Source: Methanobacteriota archaeon (GTDB taxonomy: Archaea; Thermoplasmatota; Poseidoniia; Poseidoniales; Poseidoniaceae). From it: 14,914 nucleotides of DNA. The stretch spans positions 5,551-20,464 of the forward strand of contig PBXT01000025.1 in NCBI GenBank assembly GCA_002727695.1, in the 5' to 3' direction. A program made the translations under genes and the position numbers. Under the pieces are notes generated by a model that was given only the letters and a program-made list of their open reading frames with translations, did not search any database and was not told the origin of the DNA. Of the stretch, positions 1 through 5,071 are shown one piece after another; the stretch's first letter is position 1; each line of letters starts with the position of its first letter.

Positions 1-24
1 GTTAATCTAGGCCAGTTTGTTCCT

Positions 25-177
25 ATGGCTGAAGTTAGTGGGTTCTGTTTGAAGTGCAAAACATATGGTCCTATCAAGGATGGTAAAATGATCCAGATGA
101 GCAACGGACGCACCAGGTGTGCAGGATTCTGTTCTCAACAAGGTTGTACTGGTAAGATTTCGAAAATTGTATCTTGA
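25..177 (+). CDS. Small DUF5679-type zinc-ribbon protein (50 aa)
   Basis: I read this short gene directly: ATG at 25, TGA at 175-177, giving 50 residues beginning MAEVSGFCLKCKTYG. It has a CxxC knuckle at residues 8 and 11, then C32, C36 and C41 in a Cys-rich C-terminal half, with the basic 'NGRTR' turn between. This matches the general layout of DUF5679 proteins, tiny archaeal zinc ribbons of unknown function that also occur fused to DNA topoisomerase C-termini. The frame stays open upstream to base 1, so a longer protein running in from outside the window cannot be excluded; the ATG fits the usual start of the domain. It lies 50 bp upstream of tRNA-Val on the same strand. Role unknown; zinc binding is inferred from the cysteines. 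Confidence 0.72.
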   Translation: MAEVSGFCLKCKTYGPIKDGKMIQMSNGRTRCAGFCSQQGCTGKISKIVS

Positions 178-195
178 CCATTACTACCGATTCGG

Positions 196-202
196 ATATA
201 TA
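196..202 (+). promoter_or_regulatory. TATA box of tRNA-Val
   Basis: ATATATA, centred 29 bases upstream of the first base of the tRNA. This is the expected distance for an archaeal TBP site when transcription starts at or just before the mature 5' end. It indicates that the tRNA has its own promoter and is not only read through from the gene before it. Confidence 0.6.
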
Positions 203-227
203 CCGCCGCTCAGTCGACAGACTACGA

Positions 228-300
228 GGGCTCGTGGTCTAGGGGTTATGACGTTGCCTTGACATGGCAAAGATCGCCAGTTCAATTCTGGCCGAGCCCA
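228..300 (+). tRNA. tRNA-Val (anticodon GAC)
   Basis: The full cloverleaf can be folded by eye. Acceptor stem GGGCTCG (228-234) pairs with CGAGCCC (293-299), discriminator A300. The D arm starts GTC (237-239) and closes with GAC (250-252). Anticodon stem TTGCC (254-258) pairs with GGCAA (266-270) around loop TTGACAT, giving anticodon GAC at 261-263, which reads valine codons GUC/GUU. T stem GCCAG (276-280) pairs with CTGGC (288-292) around loop TTCAATT. All stems are perfect and there is no intron. CCA is not encoded (CCT follows), so the end must be added by CCA-adding enzyme. Confidence 0.97.
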
Positions 301-336
301 CCTCTGAATAACAATTAGTGATTTGGGTTTAAACAC

Positions 337-341
337 TTTTT
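337..341 (+). terminator. Oligo-T terminator after tRNA-Val
   Basis: A run of five T residues 36 bases past the tRNA end, in an AT-rich stretch without a clear hairpin. Archaeal RNA polymerase terminates on such oligo-T tracts. The assignment rests only on composition and position. Confidence 0.35.
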
Positions 342-356
342 GATTAGAGATTAATG

Positions 357-361
357 AAAAA
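357..361 (-). terminator. Oligo-T terminator of the zinc-ribbon gene pair
   Basis: On the minus strand a T5 run follows directly after the TGA stop of the small zinc-ribbon gene, and a second T5 lies about 25 bases further on facing the other way. The 61-base gap between tRNA-Val and this convergent gene therefore has a candidate oligo-T stop for each direction. Confidence 0.3.
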
Positions 362-730
362 TCAATCCGACTCAATTTCTTCAGATTCTGGTATATCCAA
401 TTGCTCTTTAACAGGAGGTGCTTCTTCATCTATGAATGAGAAGTCGGTAGAACCTCCTATCCAGCTCTTAACGCTACTATCGTCTCCCTCGAACTCTTCA
501 TTCGCGATTGCAGCATCAGGATTAATCGAATAATCGGTCGGATCTACATCCCTGTTAGATGGTCTTTCTTCTGGTGGTGGAGCTTCCCTTTCCTCGAGGT
601 GAACGCCTGAATGAAATGTGCCACATTCAGGGCACCGAGCAGTACCTTTTTGCGATATTGAACCACAAACAGGGCAGTATTCTTTTCCGACTAGAACATC
701 GAGTCTGTCGTCCATGGAATCACTCGTCAT
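362..730 (-). CDS. Small zinc-ribbon protein of unknown function (122 aa)
   Basis: Not a family I recognise. Near the N-terminus is one zinc ribbon (YCPVCGSISQKGTARCPECG: CxxC, about 12 residues, CxxC), followed by a Pro/Glu-rich linker and an acidic, probably disordered tail ending in ESEEIESD. There are no membrane segments. The open frame extends to 853, but the upstream part overlaps the acidic C-terminus of the preceding gene, so a start near that gene's stop is preferred. ATG at 730 overlaps the stop (720-722) by 11 bases; ATG at 715 (MDDRLDVLV) begins 4 bases after it and is an equally good choice (117 aa). Either way the two genes look translationally coupled. The ribbon resembles the paired ribbons at the N-terminus of that neighbour, which suggests a shared role or physical contact (inference). 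Confidence 0.75.
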   Translation of the reverse strand: MTSDSMDDRLDVLVGKEYCPVCGSISQKGTARCPECGTFHSGVHLEEREAPPPEERPSNRDVDPTDYSINPDAAIANEEFEGDDSSVKSWIGGSTDFSFIDEEAPPVKEQLDIPESEEIESD

Positions 731-2573
731 CTTCGTCTTCCAAGAACATATCATCTTGGTCTCCGGTGATTTCTTCGCCATCCTCTGTTTCGATAGTGAC
801 TGTTCCCTCATCGTCGTCAAATTCGACAATCTCTCCGAAGAATTCTTCTCCATCCACTTCTATTCCAATCCAATCTCCGACATCAATATCGTCTTCGTAA
901 TCCTCGTCGTCATCGTCATCAGAATCGTCGTCATCATCGTCATCGTCTTCATACTCATCGTCTGAATCATCCCCGATTTGAAGGTCCTTAGGAGCTTCTA
1001 ATGCGCTTTCTTCCTCTTCATCTTCCTCTTCTTCATCAGATTCTTCTTCTTCGGAATCTTCTGATTCTACTTTACCGGACTTTTCTCTTACCTTATCTCT
1101 TAGAGATGGTGCATAGATTAGGTGTAAATAAGCGGTGATAGCAAGGCCAATTACGCCTAGGGCAATCATTGCTATTCCATCGCCATAGAACCCTGCTGGC
1201 ATACTCATTGCATCATTTTCTCCGCTGAATGGAGTTAGTGAATTTGCACACTTATCTTCATCAACCGCTGGGTCACATGGATACGTTTCGCCTACAGCAA
1301 CAGTGCCGAAACAGGGATCTGGTAGCTCATCCAGAGCATCGGATGTACACAAGTTCCAATTGGTAACTTCGATCTCATCGCCAAACTGGTCAACACCACC
1401 CTCATAGACGATAGTGCCGCCTGTTCCGTCAACGAGCAGACCTACTCCGTTGACAACCCACAATCCAATGAAAGTAACCATCAGGAAATACGCAATTGGG
1501 TAGACAATATCGTTTGCCTTTTTACCCATCAAGAACTTCTGTGTTGGGGAGGGGAAAGTCTTGACTTTTGGCATCTTACCTGGCTGTATACCAATCCGTA
1601 ACTCTTCTAGGGCCTTGATCAATTCAGCAGGGTCAACACGTCTATTCCCATCTTTATCCAGATGGTTCAAGATTGCAGTAACGTGCTTTGGAGATAGTTT
1701 CTCGCCAGCAATCTTCTCAATCCCCTTTTGTAATTCAGGCGCATCAATCATTTGGTCGTCACTGGTATCAATTTCTCCAAATGCTTCAGCAGCTGTCATT
1801 CCAGAATCTGCGATAGCCAATGCTAAATTATCGAAAGCCATTGCGACGGCACCGTCATCGATACCGTCGTCTGCATGTTCTTCCTCTTCTTCAATATCTT
1901 CTGTTGAGTCCTCTTCAGGTTCCGACTCATCGGATTCTGCATCCCCTGAATCTTCAGAGTCAAACTCTTCCTCTGCATCTTTATCCTCATCTTCAGAGTC
2001 TTGCTCTATAATAGTGGTAGTTGGCTCTTCTTGAGCATCGCCTTCATTTGATTCAGCCACTTCGGCCATTTCATCAGCTAGAGCCTCTTCGACATCATCG
2101 ATGAGTGAATCAATGTCTACTTCATCTCCAGAGGTCTCATCTTCCACAGCATCTGAAACAGGCTCTTCACCAGCAGTTTCTTGTTCTACTACCTCTTCGA
2201 TTTCAGGCACCTCAGCGGCTTCTTCTTCAACAACAGGGCCTTCTTCATCTGCTGCTTCTGTTTCGGGATTAATCTCGGGTAGAATAATATCATTCAGTTC
2301 ATCCAAATTATCGGAGACAGTGACTTCTTCTACGTCTGGAATTGGGGTAGCTGGTACAGAATCTTCAACTTCTACGAATGAAACACCACACTCTGGACAT
2401 GATTCGCTATCTACAGGTATAATGGCGCTGCAAGCACCACATTCTCCTAACTGTTCATCTGTTACGCCACCAAACCGAATTCCACAGTTTGGACAAGACT
2501 CGCTATCGAGTGGGATAATTGAATCACATGCACCACATTGCGCCATTGGGATATCTTGATTTTCTTCAGACAT
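720..2573 (-). CDS. Acidic membrane protein with two zinc ribbons, two EF-hands and a C-terminal Tudor/KOW-like domain (617 aa)
   Basis: No known family matches the whole chain. In order: zinc ribbon 1 (C13, C16, C27, C30) and a near copy (C45, C48, C59, C62); a very acidic linker (70-240); an EF-hand-like pair with 12-residue loops at 269-280 (DTSDDQMIDAPE) and 306-317 (DKDGNRRVDPAE, canonical D/D/N/D/E ligands); a basic patch (330-352); TM1 about 357-383; an exported loop with four cysteines (C409, C421, C433, C442), likely disulfides; TM2 about 465-487; a basic stop (YAPSLRDKVREK); a poly-Asp/Glu tail (503-562); and a short beta-rich domain (563-612) resembling Tudor/KOW folds. Basic residues flank both helices on the inner side, giving N and C termini in the cytoplasm. 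ATG 2573 is chosen over the in-frame GTG 2582 because GGTGG lies at 2579-2583. Calcium sensing is inferred only from the loops. Confidence 0.85.
   Translation of the reverse strand: MSEENQDIPMAQCGACDSIIPLDSESCPNCGIRFGGVTDEQLGECGACSAIIPVDSESCPECGVSFVEVEDSVPATPIPDVEEVTVSDNLDELNDIILPEINPETEAADEEGPVVEEEAAEVPEIEEVVEQETAGEEPVSDAVEDETSGDEVDIDSLIDDVEEALADEMAEVAESNEGDAQEEPTTTIIEQDSEDEDKDAEEEFDSEDSGDAESDESEPEEDSTEDIEEEEEHADDGIDDGAVAMAFDNLALAIADSGMTAAEAFGEIDTSDDQMIDAPELQKGIEKIAGEKLSPKHVTAILNHLDKDGNRRVDPAELIKALEELRIGIQPGKMPKVKTFPSPTQKFLMGKKANDIVYPIAYFLMVTFIGLWVVNGVGLLVDGTGGTIVYEGGVDQFGDEIEVTNWNLCTSDALDELPDPCFGTVAVGETYPCDPAVDEDKCANSLTPFSGENDAMSMPAGFYGDGIAMIALGVIGLAITAYLHLIYAPSLRDKVREKSGKVESEDSEEEESDEEEEDEEEESALEAPKDLQIGDDSDDEYEDDDDDDDDSDDDDDEDYEDDIDVGDWIGIEVDGEEFFGEIVEFDDDEGTVTIETEDGEEITGDQDDMFLEDEDDE
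887..957 (-). repeat. Low-complexity GAT/GAC/GAA tract encoding poly-Asp/Glu
   Basis: On the coding strand this is a near-continuous run of GAT, GAC and GAA codons, interrupted by a few Tyr and Ser codons, encoding the acidic tail (about residues 540-562) of the membrane protein. A second, looser acidic tract lies at about 1010-1065. The codon mixture (both GAT and GAC) suggests selection on the acidic peptide and not simple triplet slippage, although length variation between strains would be expected. Confidence 0.6.
2386..2537 (-). repeat. Tandem internal duplication of a zinc-ribbon module (96-bp period)
   Basis: Two copies of about 56 bases (2386-2441 and 2482-2537) are offset by 96 bases and encode CGACsaIIPvDSESCPeCG and CGACdsIIPlDSESCPnCG. 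The protein similarity is near identity, whereas the DNA has diverged at many third positions, so the duplication is old and kept by selection on the protein. Confidence 0.7.
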
Positions 2574-2606
2574 TACTGCCACCCAAGTTTCCCGAACCCT
2601 TTAGAT

Positions 2607-2614
2607 GATATAAT
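2607..2614 (-). promoter_or_regulatory. Candidate TATA box of the acidic membrane protein unit
   Basis: On the minus strand ATTATATC lies about 35-40 bases upstream of the ATG at 2573, inside the 97-base divergent gap. This would place the transcript start a few bases before the GGTGG ribosome-binding site. It is the most AT-rich segment of the gap. Confidence 0.4.
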
Positions 2615-2641
2615 GATTCATGGACTTGAAGTGCAACGGGC

Positions 2642-2648
2642 TGTATAA
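2642..2648 (+). promoter_or_regulatory. Candidate TATA box of the DUF835 gene
   Basis: TGTATAA lies 23-29 bases upstream of the ATG at 2671, the spacing expected for a leaderless or nearly leaderless archaeal transcript. The AT-rich 2607-2614 element on the other side of the gap could also act in this direction. Confidence 0.35.
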
Positions 2649-2670
2649 CGCGAGTGATTAGGTGGTGCCG

Positions 2671-3537
2671 ATGTCGGAAATGAAAGCGGGTAACATATAC
2701 ACTTTGGATCTAGTGTCACAGGACGAGATTCTAGCATATGTTGACACACTATCAATGCGTGACCAAAAGCATATTCTCTTTCTTTCACGATTGCCACAAA
2801 GGCGTCTTATCGAACACATCGATTTGGATAAAGTGGAGGCATATTGGGTTACAACTCAAGAAGTGGGGGGCTCTATTCAACCATCTCTCGACCAAATTAG
2901 CGATTTGATTACAAAACGCGTTGAAAATCACACCGGAATAGCCATTATCGAAGGAATCGAATGGTTGATTTCCTTACATGGCTTTTCCGAAGTTTTGAAA
3001 TTCACCATGTCATTAAAAGACTCTCTGCACAGAAAACCTTGGTCTATTTTGTTGGTTGTAGCTGAAGAAATCTTTGATGATATTCAAAGTGCTAAGTGGC
3101 ATCGTGAAGCACCATCGTGGGAGGTGCCAAAAAAAGTTGAATTTACGGAGATTGCAGTCAGTGAAGATGAGGATATAGACCTCAGTTCGGAAAATGCAGA
3201 TGAGATGGCAGATAGCAACACTTCTTTGTCATTTTTAGTGAGGATTCCAAAAGAAGGATATTCCAAGGAGATTGCTCGAAGACGGATCTTACAATGGAGA
3301 CGTATGGGGCTTGATGTTTCTGCCGCGGAACCGGCATTATTCCAAGAATCAGATGAAAAGGGATTTGAAATCTATAAATCGGTTGAAGAAAAGGTGCGTA
3401 GAGCGACAGAATTGGATAATCGATTGGACATTTTAGAGGAAAAGGGTTTGAAATCCGAAGTCACTAAGTTGAGATTTAGAGTTAGGCAATTGACAGGTTT
3501 CGACGAAGTCGAAAAAAGAATTGACGAACTCATCTAG
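2671..3537 (+). CDS. DUF835 domain protein with C-terminal coiled-coil region (288 aa)
   Basis: Residues 1 to about 140 follow the DUF835 pattern: an N-terminal KAGNIY, a buried ILFLSR strand, YWVTTQEVGGSIQP, the signature IAIIEGIEWLISLHGFSEVLKF, and a final strand (SILLVVAEE). DUF835 is an archaeal domain often attached to sensor or membrane proteins, probably in signalling; its biochemical role is not known. Here it stands alone in a soluble protein. After an acidic linker, residues about 188-288 form a helical, charged region (RRRILQWRRMGLDVSAAEPALF, then heptad-like Val/Leu spacing) likely to be coiled coil. ATG 2671 is preferred to the GTG at 2662 because GGTGG at 2661-2665 would serve it, although that places the motif close. 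It diverges from the acidic membrane gene and its end overlaps hutH by 8 bases tail to tail. Confidence 0.82.
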   Translation: MSEMKAGNIYTLDLVSQDEILAYVDTLSMRDQKHILFLSRLPQRRLIEHIDLDKVEAYWVTTQEVGGSIQPSLDQISDLITKRVENHTGIAIIEGIEWLISLHGFSEVLKFTMSLKDSLHRKPWSILLVVAEEIFDDIQSAKWHREAPSWEVPKKVEFTEIAVSEDEDIDLSSENADEMADSNTSLSFLVRIPKEGYSKEIARRRILQWRRMGLDVSAAEPALFQESDEKGFEIYKSVEEKVRRATELDNRLDILEEKGLKSEVTKLRFRVRQLTGFDEVEKRIDELI

Positions 3538-5071
3538 GGAGTCTTCCGCATTCTGCTTCTATTCTTGCAAGCCAACCGCCACTCGACAATTCTTTAGCGA
3601 TTAACTCTATTTCTTTAGAGGTTGACCTGTCGTTCGTCAGCGGCTTTGATATCTTTCTGACAAGATTGTACAGCGATTTTACATGGTTTGCTGGCTCAGC
3701 TTTACGATATTCTAATGCCTCGCAAGCGATTATTAATTCACAAGCCAATACTTGAGACAATAAGTTGCAGGAGTTGACAAGATTCCAAGTTGCTGTAGAA
3801 CCCATCGACACATGGTCCTCTTGACCACCCGAAGTCGGAGTAGAGAAGGCAGACCGTGGCATTGCTCCCGCATGCATTTCAGCAAGTGCAGCGGCGGCGA
3901 CATAGTGTACAATCATCATGCCAGATTCTAAACCCGAATTCTTTGCCAAAAAGGGTGGAAGACCACTACGTGTTGGGTCTACCATTTGGTCGATTCTTCT
4001 TTCGCTGATATGGGCCAATTCGAATAACGAGTGAGACATATTATCTGCTGCAATAGCCAAAACTTCACCATGGAAGTTTCCTTGACTAATTACTTCGTTC
4101 TTACCTGGATTTTTCGGGTCTGGGAAGATAAGAGGATTATCAGTGGCACTGTTGATTTCAATATCTAGAGTAGAACACATTTTACGATAATTTTCCAAAA
4201 CTGGCCCGTGTACTTGGGGGATGCACCTGAAGGAATATGCGTCCTGTACTTTATCACAGTCAACATGTGAGTTCAGAATATTAGAATCTCGCATGATAAA
4301 AGTGATGCGCTCAGCAACAAGTGACTGGCCATGGTGTGGCCTTGCCTGATGTACACGCGGATCCATCGGTTGAATTGAGCATTCCCGCGCCTCTAATGAA
4401 ACGCAAGCAATTAGATCTGCTAGGGGCAAAAGACTCGAAAGTATATTTTCGGAATTTGACAAGAATGAACACATTTGACTGGTACCGTTGATTAATGATA
4501 AACCATCTTTTGCAGACAATTCAACACCAATCAGTCCTTTGGATGTAAGAACTTCAGATGTTGGTGTTGGTCCATCATCAGTCCAGACCTCACCTTCTCC
4601 AATTAGTGCGAGAGCCATATGTGAAAGTGGCGCTAAATCTCCAGACGCGCCCAAGGAGCCAATACGCGGAACAACTGGAATTATATCCTCATTCAGGTAG
4701 GTGATTATCTGCTCAATTACTGATTTCTGAATTCCAGAGTGTCCTTTAACAAGAGAATTGGCCCTGACACACATCATTGCTCTTGTATCTGGAATACTCA
4801 TATATTCTCCAATACCACATGCATGTGAGCGAATTAGATTTACTTGCAGCGTCGCTAAATCCTCGGGAGAAATAGATGCACTAACCAATGCACCAAAACC
4901 TGTATTGATGCCATAAACAGTTTCTCCGCTTTCAAGAATATTATCTACGACATTTCTAGCCGCATCAACTCTTATCCATGCATCAGATGCAACTTCCACC
5001 TTTTCTCCCATCGAGACGAGAGATAGTTCCGTTGATGTCAGAGTATTTCCATCTAATTTGATACTGCTCAT
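3530..5071 (-). CDS. hutH: Histidine ammonia-lyase (513 aa)
   Basis: Converts L-histidine to trans-urocanate and ammonia, the first step of histidine degradation, in the cytoplasm. The MIO prosthetic group forms from Ala142-Ser143-Gly144 within GSLGASGDLAPLSHMAL, the same numbering as the well-studied Pseudomonas putida enzyme. Tyr53 (VYGINTGFG) and His83 (LIRSHACG), both active-site residues in that enzyme, are also conserved, as are INGTSQM, SATDNPLIF, and the GNFHGE segment. Length is normal for the family (about 510), and the gene is complete. Its ATG overlaps the TGA of hutU by one base (TGATG), so the two are almost certainly cotranscribed and translationally coupled. An ammonia-lyase of the same fold acting on another aromatic amino acid is unlikely because of the neighbouring urocanase. 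Confidence 0.96.
   Translation of the reverse strand: MSSIKLDGNTLTSTELSLVSMGEKVEVASDAWIRVDAARNVVDNILESGETVYGINTGFGALVSASISPEDLATLQVNLIRSHACGIGEYMSIPDTRAMMCVRANSLVKGHSGIQKSVIEQIITYLNEDIIPVVPRIGSLGASGDLAPLSHMALALIGEGEVWTDDGPTPTSEVLTSKGLIGVELSAKDGLSLINGTSQMCSFLSNSENILSSLLPLADLIACVSLEARECSIQPMDPRVHQARPHHGQSLVAERITFIMRDSNILNSHVDCDKVQDAYSFRCIPQVHGPVLENYRKMCSTLDIEINSATDNPLIFPDPKNPGKNEVISQGNFHGEVLAIAADNMSHSLFELAHISERRIDQMVDPTRSGLPPFLAKNSGLESGMMIVHYVAAAALAEMHAGAMPRSAFSTPTSGGQEDHVSMGSTATWNLVNSCNLLSQVLACELIIACEALEYRKAEPANHVKSLYNLVRKISKPLTNDRSTSKEIELIAKELSSGGWLARIEAECGRLPR

Noticed and set aside
184..429. Minus-strand open frame of 81 codons across the tRNA region
   Set aside because: It runs antisense through the whole tRNA-Val gene, where the perfect cloverleaf is far better support, and its product resembles nothing.
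887..1065. Repetitive TCGTCATCATCG-like tract considered as a CRISPR or satellite array
   Set aside because: There are no fixed repeat units with unique spacers; it is in frame and encodes the poly-acidic tail of the membrane protein.
1561..2559. Ser-rich open frames on the plus strand (1561-2034, 1820-2011, 2101-2559)
   Set aside because: They are the antisense reading of GAA/GAT-rich acidic codons (TTC/ATC and shifted TCT/TCA), which always gives Ser/Leu-rich low-complexity frames. No start signals or domains.
3530..3537. Overlapping ends of the DUF835 gene and hutH (8 bases) considered as a sequencing frameshift
   Set aside because: Both proteins have normal C-termini for their families, and similar tail-to-tail overlap occurs at 9024-9045; it reflects tight packing.
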